Part shown: positions 27,583 through 35,102 of the stretch, in pieces
Layout of the letters: each line of letters starts with the position of its first letter
Numbering within the stretch: the stretch's first letter is position 1
NCBI GenBank assembly: GCA_016935475.1
Contig: JAFGQV010000027.1
Coordinates: forward strand, 1 to 36,391
From: Methanosarcinaceae archaeon
GTDB taxonomy: Archaea; Halobacteriota; Methanosarcinia; Methanosarcinales; Methanosarcinaceae
Direction: 5' to 3'
DNA: 36,391 bases
Position numbers and translations under genes: made by a program
Notes under the pieces: generated by a model
Database searches by the model: none
Told to the model about the DNA's origin: nothing
The model's input: only the letters and a program-made list of their open reading frames with translations

Positions 27583-29658
27583 ATGTCTGATCGTCAACAG
27601 GTAAGAACCGTGGATGTAAAAAACAAGTCGTCTACAAAACAAGATGTATCTTCAAAAAACGGCCCGTCCCTTGACACCCACCCCTCTGCCATCGTCCTGC
27701 GCGCCCGAACCGCCCCCGGATCGCTAACCCCGGTCGATGTGCTGCAGCTACAGCGCACGATAGGTAATCAGGCTGTGGGACAGCTGCTGGCTGAGATCGG
27801 CAATATCCCTTCAACAATCCAACAATCACCGGTCCAGCGGCAGGAGATACCGGAGGAAGAGGAACTGATGCAGGGTAAGATGATGGACACTGTACAGCGA
27901 CAGGAGATACCGGAGGAAGAGGAACTGATGCAGGGCAAGATAATCGAGACTGTACAGCGGCAGGGACCCGAAGAAGAAGAGCTGATGCAAGGGAAGTTTG
28001 CATCGGGGCTGACAGGCACTTTGCAGGCAAAGGAGGAAGCACCATCAAACAGGACCGGCATGCCAGATCACCTGAAATCGGGTCTTGAGAACCTCTCAGG
28101 TATGGATTTATCAGCTGTGCGTGTGCATTACAACTCATCCAAACCCACACAGATAAACGCGCTGGCTTACACACAAGGAAAAAACATTCATGTGGCATCT
28201 GGTCAGGAAAAACATATTCCCCACGAAGGATGGCATGTGGTGCAGCAGTCACAGGGACGGGTTAGGCCAACTTTGCAGGCAAAGGGTGTAGCGATTAATG
28301 ATGATGCGGAGTTGGAGAAAGAAGCGGATGTGATGGGGAAGAGGGCTGGAGAGATCGGCAGGCTTCCTTCTACATCTCAACAGGTACCGGTCCAGCGTCA
28401 GGGACTCGAAGATGAAGAGGAACTAATGCAGGGAAAGTTCACTGATGAGTGTGTCCAGTGCCAGATACCAGAAGAAGAAGAGCTGATGCAGGGTAAGATG
28501 ATTGAGACTGCCACATCCCCAGAGGTAACGCAAAAAATGGCGGTAATGGCTGTTGATAATTTTAATGATCAAGAGGATCCCTTAGTATGGAATAACATTG
28601 AAAATGCAGTGTCTAAAGCGACAGGACCGATAGGGGATTTGAGAGATAATAAGGTGTGGGACCAATTAGACAACAATGAGGAAATAAGGATTGTCGAACA
28701 CGGTGAAGTTAGAAAGGTAGGTGGATTAAAAGCAGATAAAATTGCAGGTTCAATGTTTACACCACCAAATGAATTACCGGTAGGAAACAAAATTGGTAAA
28801 ATAACGTTTCAATCCTGTTATGCAGGTGTAAGTGGTGGTATATTCAAAGGTAGTTTGGTGAGCGACATGGTTGGAGAACTTAAAGATAAGGGGCAGACAA
28901 ATATACCAGTGGAAGGCCGAACTGGGATAGCTTTTGGATTTAAAGGGATGGGCGAAGCGACAGCGGAGACCAGTAAAGGAAAATATGTTTGGCATAACAG
29001 AGGTGCAAAAACAAAGTTTACTAATGACTTACCAGGCACGCATGAGAAAGGATTAAAAGCATATTGTGAGGCCATGTATGAATTGCAAAATAGCAAAACG
29101 AAGACAACTAATAAGGATATATTTGATACGCCATTTGAGTTTTTTGGGTACCAAGAACCCTGGGAATTGTTAGACATCACCGAAATAGCTTGGAATGCAT
29201 TGAATGTAGATGAGCGAAGTAATAAAGTTGCAGAAGAGATGGAAACGTACTGGAAAGATTTAAAAGAGAAAATGGAAGGCTTCGGGGGATTCAAACCGCC
29301 TGAAAAAGCAATAAAAAAAGATATTAAAAAATCCGGACACTGTTTCCTGACAACAGCATGCATAGAAGCGAAGGGATTGCCAGATGATTGTAAAGAACTC
29401 ACAGTCCTCCGTAATTTCCGAGACGGTTACATGAACAATATAGATGGAGGCATGGAGATGATAAAAGAGTATTACGATATCGCTCCAAAAATTGTGAGAA
29501 ATATATATGCATCAAACGAAGCAAAAAAAGAGTTTGTTTCACTTTACGGGGACATTGAAAAATGTGTAGATTTGATTGAAAAAGATAAAAACAGTGAAGC
29601 GATTAAAATTTACAGGCAAATGGTGTTGCGATTAAAAGTCAAATGGATTTTAGCTTAA
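27583..29658 (+). CDS. DUF4157 payload protein with protease-like C-terminal modules
   Basis: A 691-aa protein. The DUF4157 domain (about 155-260) has HEGWHVVQQ (His214, Glu215, His218), a zinc metalloprotease-type HExxH with Gly-Trp in the centre, and KEADVMG downstream. It is flanked by five [13 protein letters not shown] repeats. After residue 330 a different region begins, with VEHGE (His373) and TFQSCYAG (Cys412) spaced as in clan CD caspase-like peptidases. The end has a Cys-rich CFLTTAC segment (from Cys587) and an RNFRDGYM helix resembling CFI-box C-termini. DUF4157 proteins are common cargo-type genes of contractile injection loci. AGGTGA at 27571-27576 selects ATG 27583. GC content falls sharply from N- to C-terminal half. 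Confidence 0.75.
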   Translation: MSDRQQVRTVDVKNKSSTKQDVSSKNGPSLDTHPSAIVLRARTAPGSLTPVDVLQLQRTIGNQAVGQLLAEIGNIPSTIQQSPVQRQEIPEEEELMQGKMMDTVQRQEIPEEEELMQGKIIETVQRQGPEEEELMQGKFASGLTGTLQAKEEAPSNRTGMPDHLKSGLENLSGMDLSAVRVHYNSSKPTQINALAYTQGKNIHVASGQEKHIPHEGWHVVQQSQGRVRPTLQAKGVAINDDAELEKEADVMGKRAGEIGRLPSTSQQVPVQRQGLEDEEELMQGKFTDECVQCQIPEEEELMQGKMIETATSPEVTQKMAVMAVDNFNDQEDPLVWNNIENAVSKATGPIGDLRDNKVWDQLDNNEEIRIVEHGEVRKVGGLKADKIAGSMFTPPNELPVGNKIGKITFQSCYAGVSGGIFKGSLVSDMVGELKDKGQTNIPVEGRTGIAFGFKGMGEATAETSKGKYVWHNRGAKTKFTNDLPGTHEKGLKAYCEAMYELQNSKTKTTNKDIFDTPFEFFGYQEPWELLDITEIAWNALNVDERSNKVAEEMETYWKDLKEKMEGFGGFKPPEKAIKKDIKKSGHCFLTTACIEAKGLPDDCKELTVLRNFRDGYMNNIDGGMEMIKEYYDIAPKIVRNIYASNEAKKEFVSLYGDIEKCVDLIEKDKNSEAIKIYRQMVLRLKVKWILA
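27832..27999 (+). repeat. 60-bp repeats encoding [13 protein letters not shown], first cluster
   Basis: Units begin at 27832, 27892 and 27952, exactly 60 bp apart, with the third unit shortened. Each encodes VQRQ, an acidic run of Glu and the closing LMQGK. Two diverged copies follow at 28390 and 28453, on the other side of the DUF4157 domain. They resemble processing or linker motifs that surround DUF4157 domains in similar proteins; a role in cleavage or loading is inferred. Confidence 0.8.
28390..28500 (+). repeat. EEEELMQGK repeats, second cluster
   Basis: Two diverged copies of the same motif (starting at 28390 and 28453) lie after the DUF4157 domain and directly before the composition change toward the C-terminal half. 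One has Cys replacing Arg in VQCQ. Confidence 0.75.
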
Positions 29659-29680
29659 ATCCAATAAGTGGATTTTTTTT
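29657..29680 (+). terminator. Terminator of the injection-system operon
   Basis: A perfect 7-bp stem (AAATCCA at 29657-29663, TGGATTT at 29669-29675, 5-nt loop) runs straight into a T tract ending at 29680. It starts at the stop codon of the payload gene. It is the only clear terminator since cobQ and supports one long transcript from about 8300. Confidence 0.7.
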
Positions 29681-29916
29681 CATAAAAGGAAAATACTTAA
29701 GGTTGGAACTTAACTAACTAAAAAGTAAAAAGCCGATAACAAAATCTAAAATCCTCAATACGGAGTTCATCCACACCTTGATCTTCCCAAGTGTTTTTGT
29801 ATTTTTGACTTCCTGCAGCTTTGTGCAAAACTCCTATTTTTACCTGACTTTTACACAAAGCCTAATGGGAACTTTTAATAATCTGAACTTGCAAATACGT
29901 TGTACTTAAAAAAGGA
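29681..29916. other. Intergenic region with a long inverted repeat
   Basis: No gene is visible here. The most structured element is at 29818-29861: GCTTTGTGCAAAA pairs with TTTTACACAAAGC (12 of 13 positions, 18-nt loop). It could be a regulatory hairpin, a factor-independent transcription end for something on either strand, or a remnant of a small mobile element; the sequence does not decide. Confidence 0.4.
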
Positions 29917-29925
29917 TTTATAAAA
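29917..29925 (+). promoter_or_regulatory. TATA box of the dCache-channel gene
   Basis: TTTATAAAA is a near-consensus archaeal TATA box, preceded by a purine-rich stretch that could serve as BRE. Transcription would start near 29950, giving the gene its own promoter separate from the injection operon. Confidence 0.55.
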
Positions 29926-29991
29926 TGTTTTTTTACTTACTGTGAAAAGTGAAAAATAGTTATTCAGGACCACTGAAGTATTATTTGAGGG

Positions 29992-32106
29992 ATGTCAATA
30001 GTGAATGAAAAACGCCAAAAGCTGGTCTTTAGGATCTCATTATTGCTCTGTATCATAAGTTTTGTCTTAGTGCTATTTCTCGGGAATGCTTACCTGTCCA
30101 GTCCATCCAAGCTGCTTGACGATGCAAAGGATAGTGCAAAGAGTCAGGCAGATGACGCTGCAATGGTTATCGGGAGCGATCTCAGCAAACTGGTAACCGT
30201 CTCCAAATCCCTTGCAGATGACCTGAGTTCCGGTGAACTGGAGAGTGCACAGGTTTCTGAAAGACTTAAAAGGACCATGGAAGAAAACCCGGACCTCTTC
30301 GGGCTTTCTGCTGTCTATAAACCCTATGCCTTTGATCCGGAAAAACGGCTTTATGCCCCGTATTATGTAAGGAAGGATGGGGAACTTGAGCTAATCCAGG
30401 TTGAAGATGTGTACGATTATACCCTGTCAGAGGCAGAGAACGGTACAGGTCCAAAGACTGCATGGTACAACCTGACGTTTGAAAAGGGTGCCTGCTGGAT
30501 CGAACCTTATTTAGGGACAGCAGGCGAGACGTTCATGATAAATTACAATGTTGTTTTTTGTCATGCAGATACATCCGGTCAGGAAAAAGTGCCTGCCGGA
30601 ATAATCGGCGCTGAATATTCCCTTGATGGGATAAGGCGTTTTGTGGGATCGCTTGACCTTGGTGATACAGGATACGGATTTATCCTTACAGATAAGGGAA
30701 CCGTGGTATCCCATCCAATACCGGAATACCTGGGGGAGAACATAGCTGACCTGAAGGAAAAGGACAGCACTCTGCGGCTGATAACCGGGGACATAACCCC
30801 TGGAAGTTATCAGGTTTTCCATAATGAGGTCACAGGACAGAATTTATGGGTGTTCTACGAACCGATCCCGTCTAACGAGTGGACTCTGGGAGTTGTGTTC
30901 ATCGAAGACGAGATATTCCAGGAATCCAGGACACTCCAGCGGCATCTGGAGATATCTTTTGCCATGGCGATCCTAGCGTTCCTGTTCTTTTTGTCGGTCC
31001 TTATCCTGCGGGGGGATAAGGGAAAGCCCGAAAGACTGTGGATTATTGCAATCATCTTTTCCCTGCTATGCATAAGCGGGATGTGGTTCATATGGCATGT
31101 TACGCTTGATGAGCCTCCGGATAAGAACAACGAGGATGTGGAGATATTCGACAGGTTCGGCTTAGAGACTGCCCTTCATAAGCTCCTTGTACCCGGTGAG
31201 GATGATACGATACGGGTTCCTACCGGGGTTTTCCTCCAGTCCCTGGAATTCTCAAGTGCTAATAATGTGATCGTGACGGGTTACGTCTGGCAGGATTATT
31301 CAGATGTTCCTGATGATATTTCCCGGGGTTTTATCTTCCCTGAGGCAGAAAGCATTGATGTGGAAGAGGCTTACAGGGATAATGGTGTTATCGGGTGGTA
31401 TTACAGGGCTGTGCTGCGCCAGCCCTTCGATTATTCGAAGTATCCCTTTGACCGCGAGGATGTCTGGATCCGGATATGGCACAAGGATTTCCACCGCAAT
31501 ATTATCCTTACCCCGGACCTGAAGTCCTATGATATCATGGACCCGGATTCCAGACCCGGACTGGAAAAGAATTTCGTGCTTGAAGGCTGGGATATCCAGA
31601 ACAGTTTCTTCAGCTACAGGACCAATACCTATAATGTGAATTTCGGGGTGGATGACTACCAGCAGGATTTCCCGGAACTTTACTACAATGCGGGTCTTAA
31701 AAGGGATTTCCTGAGCTCGGTGATATCAAACCTGATCCCCCTTATCGTGGTGTCTATACTGCTGTTCGCTGTGCTTATGATCTCCACCAAGAGCGATGAG
31801 AAGATACGGCTGTACGGCTTCAGTTCATCTACGGTGCTGGCATACTGCGCCGCCCTTTTCTTTGTGCTGATCGTCTCCCATCTCTCCCTCCGTGAAAAAC
31901 TGGCAGCAACGGGCATAATCTATCTGGAATGTTTCTATTTTGTCCTGTATTTCATTATCCTTGGGGTGTCCATCAATTCCATCCTTCTGGCTTCCAACAC
32001 CGAATGCAGATTGATCCATTACAGGGACAACCTGATCGTAAAACTTCTCTACTGGCCGGTCATACTGGCGTCGCTACTGGTTATTACGCTGGTCAATTTC
32101 TATTGA
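29992..32106 (+). CDS. dCache sensor fused to a pentameric ligand-gated channel-like module
   Basis: A 704-aa membrane protein. One helix (about 11-31) leads into an extracellular dCache domain (about 35-318; typical pieces are KTAWYNLTFEKGACWIEPY and GDTGYGFILTDKGTVVSHP). Helices at about 320-342 and 349-371 follow. A second extracellular beta-rich domain (373-575) has YPFDREDVWIRI (Tyr484-Asp487), which matches the Pro-loop YPFD pattern of pentameric ligand-gated channels. Then come KRDFLSSVISNLIP and four closely spaced helices (about 577-598, 611-631, 640-662, 686-703), as in channel M1-M4. Predicted topology puts both sensor domains and the C-terminus outside. ATG 29992 is used; GTG 30001 sits better relative to GAGGG. 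Its stop codon lies at the edge of a decayed cobQ fragment. Confidence 0.68.
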   Translation: MSIVNEKRQKLVFRISLLLCIISFVLVLFLGNAYLSSPSKLLDDAKDSAKSQADDAAMVIGSDLSKLVTVSKSLADDLSSGELESAQVSERLKRTMEENPDLFGLSAVYKPYAFDPEKRLYAPYYVRKDGELELIQVEDVYDYTLSEAENGTGPKTAWYNLTFEKGACWIEPYLGTAGETFMINYNVVFCHADTSGQEKVPAGIIGAEYSLDGIRRFVGSLDLGDTGYGFILTDKGTVVSHPIPEYLGENIADLKEKDSTLRLITGDITPGSYQVFHNEVTGQNLWVFYEPIPSNEWTLGVVFIEDEIFQESRTLQRHLEISFAMAILAFLFFLSVLILRGDKGKPERLWIIAIIFSLLCISGMWFIWHVTLDEPPDKNNEDVEIFDRFGLETALHKLLVPGEDDTIRVPTGVFLQSLEFSSANNVIVTGYVWQDYSDVPDDISRGFIFPEAESIDVEEAYRDNGVIGWYYRAVLRQPFDYSKYPFDREDVWIRIWHKDFHRNIILTPDLKSYDIMDPDSRPGLEKNFVLEGWDIQNSFFSYRTNTYNVNFGVDDYQQDFPELYYNAGLKRDFLSSVISNLIPLIVVSILLFAVLMISTKSDEKIRLYGFSSSTVLAYCAALFFVLIVSHLSLREKLAATGIIYLECFYFVLYFIILGVSINSILLASNTECRLIHYRDNLIVKLLYWPVILASLLVITLVNFY

Positions 32107-32250
32107 TGTGCGGCGCGCATTTCTAACCTACCTTATAGGGAAGAAAGGACTGACATACCAGCCAAAAGAAGATGATTTAGAAGAGCGTGCTTACTACTAA
32201 ATTGCCGGAGTGGTACGCAGGGGTGGAGATGGAGCGGAGTTATGGGATAC
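32106..32250 (+). pseudogene. Decayed cobQ 3' fragment (copy 2)
   Basis: This matches the 3' end of cobQ from 7804 on. The first 58 nt align without gaps at 48 identical positions, and the encoded peptide matches at 23 of 31 residues (VRRAFLTYL, KKGL, YQP and EDD shared). It has a stop codon at 32198-32200 where cobQ has a sense codon, and a 2-nt deletion near 32220. The similarity begins at the last base of the stop codon of the sensor-channel gene. It is a truncated, non-functional remnant of a cobQ gene. Confidence 0.85.
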
Positions 32251-32553
32251 GAGCAGGGTTTCTGGATGAAACATGTGTCCTTCTGTCTGGTTGGTTTATC
32301 TCATGTTTATGTTTCAATCTTTTTTGAACCCAATTTAACCAAAAATTCCGTAACCTTTATAATTAAGACTTTAACATATTGGATAGTATATTATATGGCA
32401 TATTAAAATACAAAACGAAAAATATTATACAACCTAACTTGTGTTATTATATATCTAGCTACAACTAAAGTGTATACGAACGTGTTAGAATCAGGTTGAA
32501 AATCATCAGGATTGGATCCTATTTATCCAGCCGTTCAAGAAGGTGTTAGACAT
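32251..32553. other. AT-rich upstream region of the FilR1-like gene
   Basis: No gene is visible. The stretch 32375-32460 is strongly AT-rich with several partial palindromes (such as ATAGTATATTATAT and GGCATATTAAAATAC) and a TATA-like TTATTATATATC near 32445. It is a plausible promoter and operator region for the regulator that follows, perhaps self-regulated. Confidence 0.4.
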
Positions 32554-33360
32554 ATGGATATCTTTGAAGTCTATGAGAAAGCAATTGATGATATTCAAAC
32601 AATCCATAGATCAAGACTTTTGACTCAAATCCTTTTATCGTTAAGTGAAAACAAAAAAACGCTTACTGAAATACGTGAAGTCACCGGAAGTACGTCCCAG
32701 GCTATCATACCAAGGATCAGGATATTAGAATCAAATCAACTCATTGAAATTATTGAACACGAGTACTATTTAACTCCATTGGGAAAAATTGTGACATCCA
32801 AAATTGTTGATTCTATCATGACAATGGGAGGGATCAGGCAGCATAGACATTTTTGGAGCAATCACTATTTAGAAGGAATACCCACTCAATTTTTAAACGA
32901 GATTGAATGCCTATATGATTCCAAAGTCGTTGCTGACACTAATGTAGAAATATTTAATGTATACAAGAATTATTTGAAAGCCCTAAACGAAGCTGAACAT
33001 ATGTATGGTGTATCGCCTATCATGAGCACGGGACACGCGGATGCCATAGCAGAACGAGTATGCAAAGGAATTCCGGTCGAACTTATAGTTACCAACGATG
33101 TTTCAGAACAACTCAAGCAAGAACCTTATGTAGAAAAAATTGAGGCATTGAAAGGATATACGAACTTTAGAATATTGGTTACAAATGAAAACGTTAAATT
33201 TGGTCTTACTGTTACTGATAAATGCCTGTCATTGGGTTTGTACAAAAAAGATGGTGTGACGTATGACACAACCACAGACCTTTTCAGCTTTGACCAGATG
33301 GCTGTTAATTGGGGAGAAAGGCTGTTTGAGTATTATAAAAATTTAACGAGACCTTTCTGA
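32554..33360 (+). CDS. FilR1/DUF1724-like winged-helix transcriptional regulator
   Basis: A 268-aa archaeal regulator. Residues about 12-85 form a winged helix (SRLLTQILLSLSENKKTL for the first helices, TSQAIIPRIRILESNQLI for the recognition helix, then a HEYYLTPLGKI wing). The C-terminal part (about 140-265) matches the methanogenesis-regulator FilR1 type domain (GHADAIAERVCKGIPVELIV, then SLGLYKKDGVTYDTT), thought to sense a small ligand. Members are numerous in Methanosarcinales (the Msr regulators of methyltransferase genes belong here). AGGTG 8 nt before ATG 32554 decides the start over an upstream in-frame TTG. The target genes are not evident. Confidence 0.85.
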   Translation: MDIFEVYEKAIDDIQTIHRSRLLTQILLSLSENKKTLTEIREVTGSTSQAIIPRIRILESNQLIEIIEHEYYLTPLGKIVTSKIVDSIMTMGGIRQHRHFWSNHYLEGIPTQFLNEIECLYDSKVVADTNVEIFNVYKNYLKALNEAEHMYGVSPIMSTGHADAIAERVCKGIPVELIVTNDVSEQLKQEPYVEKIEALKGYTNFRILVTNENVKFGLTVTDKCLSLGLYKKDGVTYDTTTDLFSFDQMAVNWGERLFEYYKNLTRPF

Positions 33361-33371
33361 ACAGTCTTTTT

Positions 33372-33551
33372 TTATTGGACCCAAAGAGCACTCGCCTGTG
33401 ACAGACCTGCATACAAACAGATCACAGTTAATACTGTAAATAACAGCCATTCACCAAATGTCCATTTCTTCATCTCTCCGAAAACCATCATTATTGAAGA
33501 CACTAGCATCAAAGCTGGAATGTAATACCAGATCAATGGAATTTCATACAT
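33372..33551 (-). CDS. 59-aa two-helix membrane protein
   Basis: A short minus-strand reading frame, convergent with the regulator. The peptide has two hydrophobic helices (about 5-25 and 35-55) joined by a polar turn with GEMKKW, a believable small membrane hairpin. Codons look ordinary, and a GAAGTGA-type sequence lies just upstream of its ATG. Its stop codon overlaps the T-run after the regulator. I recognise no family. The amphipathic layout with a charged turn makes it more likely real than a chance frame. Confidence 0.5.
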   Translation of the reverse strand: MYEIPLIWYYIPALMLVSSIMMVFGEMKKWTFGEWLLFTVLTVICLYAGLSQASALWVQ

Positions 33552-33921
33552 TTTTTCACTTCTTTTTTTGTAAATATGATGATTTTTGATTCAACCTTAT
33601 GCAAGAGTATTATTTTCACGAGTGAATATACGACCAACAAATGTAGATTCACGATACTTCTAAACATACTCGGAGTTGCCAAGGTCTCTGGTGTCAGGAT
33701 AACAGGGGTACGATTGGGGTAGGTTTCCTGAATGTTCAAAACCGATTGCTATAGACTAATTATCTAAAGCATGATCAGCTCTGAAATATCATTAACACCA
33801 AATCTTTTGGCATCCCCGTATATTCCCCTATGAAGCTACGCCTATACATTTATTGCCACGATTAACAGCAATTTAACTGGCTGATGTTCATCGTTTTGGT
33901 GAATATTCGCCGTCGAAATTA
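33552..33921. other. Intergenic region before the prenyltransferase gene
   Basis: Apart from the 38-bp repeat copy at 33732-33769, I find no gene or RNA here. A 68-codon frame on the minus strand (33533-33739) has no homology that I recognise and no ribosome binding site. Confidence 0.4.
33732..33769 (+). repeat. 38-bp dispersed direct repeat, copy B
   Basis: This is the second copy of the element at 8033-8070, in the same orientation, with 31 of 38 identical positions and no gaps. It lies in the gap before the UbiA gene. The two copies enclose about 25.7 kb containing the injection operon, the sensor-channel gene and the regulator. Confidence 0.55.
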
Positions 33922-34857
33922 ATGTTAATATGTAATAATTTCATTTGTTCTATGGTTTACATAGACAAAACTGAAACCTGGGTCGTTGACAAATTCAAAA
34001 ATGTTTTTCATTTTTTGACGTATAGCTCTATCTACCTCTCCATTGCCGGTGGTGCAATGGTCTACATCTCCTGTGCAACACAACATATTCGATGTAGCTT
34101 CACATTATTTGCCATAATGTTCCTTGTTACATTTTCAGTATACAACCTTAACAGGAAAACAGATGAAGAGGAAGATTCCATAAATCACCTGGAAAGGTTT
34201 TCATTCACCAAGAAATATGAGAAAACGTTATACTATTCTGCTCTGGTTGCGTACTTTTTTTCGCTATTGTTTGCGATGTCACACGGGATCAAAGCACTGC
34301 TGATCACGTCAATTCCATTGATATGTGGTATTTTGTATAGCTGTGTGTGGATCCCAAAAGAGTTCAAGTATAGGCGATTAAAGGAAATTCCCGGCGTTAA
34401 GAACTTTGTTGTTGCGATTGCCTGGGCATTAACTCCTACCCTGCTTCCAACCCAATTTAGTTCTACAGGTGAAAGCCTGGCTTCATTTGTGATCGGTGCG
34501 TACTTTTTTTCATTGGTGTTCATTAACTCGGTCATATGTGATATGAGGGACATCGAAGGTGATGCGTTCTCCGGGGTGAATACCATACCCGTTATGTTGG
34601 GAGAGCAAAAAACAAAGACCCTGCTTGCGGCTTTGAACTTATTTGTGGGGCTAATGGTCCTTATGATAAGTATTGCACACCTCTCCCCGATAGTAACATA
34701 CCTTCTAGCTGCCGGTATGATCTACGCCCATCTCTATATTTTCTCCTTTGATAAGGTCGGGCAAACAGATATCCTCTGTGATATGATCGTTGACGGTCAG
34801 TTTATCATACTGGGAGGTATGTTGTACATTGCAACAAAGGTGATGGACGGATTCTAA
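33922..34857 (+). CDS. UbiA-family prenyltransferase
   Basis: A 311-aa integral membrane protein with about eight hydrophobic segments. The first Asp-rich motif is NRKTDEEED and the second is CDMRDIEGD, the two Mg-diphosphate binding motifs of UbiA enzymes. These enzymes transfer a prenyl chain to an aromatic or polar acceptor in the membrane, and in archaea they serve quinone, ether-lipid or heme-related pathways. The acceptor cannot be told from the sequence, and there is no pathway neighbour. The start is uncertain: ATG 33922 or ATG 33952, with no ribosome binding site before either, so leaderless translation is possible. Confidence 0.88.
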   Translation: MLICNNFICSMVYIDKTETWVVDKFKNVFHFLTYSSIYLSIAGGAMVYISCATQHIRCSFTLFAIMFLVTFSVYNLNRKTDEEEDSINHLERFSFTKKYEKTLYYSALVAYFFSLLFAMSHGIKALLITSIPLICGILYSCVWIPKEFKYRRLKEIPGVKNFVVAIAWALTPTLLPTQFSSTGESLASFVIGAYFFSLVFINSVICDMRDIEGDAFSGVNTIPVMLGEQKTKTLLAALNLFVGLMVLMISIAHLSPIVTYLLAAGMIYAHLYIFSFDKVGQTDILCDMIVDGQFIILGGMLYIATKVMDGF

Positions 34858-34913
34858 TTCGGCAATACAAAGACCAAAATTAGCGTACAATGAATTCTCA
34901 GTCGTATGCATGT

Positions 34914-34946
34914 TCCGAACCTGCCAGATTGGTACGCAGGTTCGGA
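34914..34946 (+). repeat. 11-bp stem-loop after the UbiA gene
   Basis: TCCGAACCTGC (34914-34924) pairs perfectly with GCAGGTTCGGA (34936-34946) across an 11-nt loop. The right arm merges into the decayed cobQ end. There is no T-run, so it is not a standard terminator. It may have formed at a rearrangement joint. Confidence 0.6.
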
Positions 34947-34973
34947 CATGGTGCGGATTTAGGGGATGATGGG
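34920..34973 (+). pseudogene. Decayed cobQ 3' fragment (copy 3)
   Basis: The segment 34944-34973 matches cobQ 7925-7954 at 28 of 30 positions. The preceding part (GGTACGCAGG) is closer to copy 2 than to intact cobQ and shares with copy 2 a 2-nt deletion relative to cobQ. Copies 2 and 3 therefore share an ancestor that was already damaged. It is a remnant without coding function. Confidence 0.7.
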
Positions 34974-35102
34974 AGAGTGAAGTAAGGTTTTGAGCATTAT
35001 TATTTTTAAAGAAAATGTTCTTTCTTATAAACATTCTCGATTTCATTAGGATAATTGAGGATTGAAAATTTTTCTTCTATTGCATTAAGTCTTTGTTTTC
35101 AT

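Noticed and set aside
8313-29658. Prophage interpretation of the tail gene cluster
   Set aside because: No capsid, portal, terminase, integrase or lysis genes are present, and the Pvc16-like cap, the eCIS-type ATPase and a DUF4157 payload fit an injection system.
33533-33739. 68-codon minus-strand reading frame
   Set aside because: Overlaps the 38-bp repeat edge and the start of the 59-aa gene; no ribosome binding site, no family pattern.
34986-34997. Inverted 12-nt match (11/12) to the start of the 38-bp repeat
   Set aside because: Too short to be meaningful in a 36-kb window; expected by chance with fair probability.
34705-35046. 113-codon minus-strand reading frame
   Set aside because: Lies antisense to the UbiA 3' end and the cobQ remnant; composition is typical of a chance frame.
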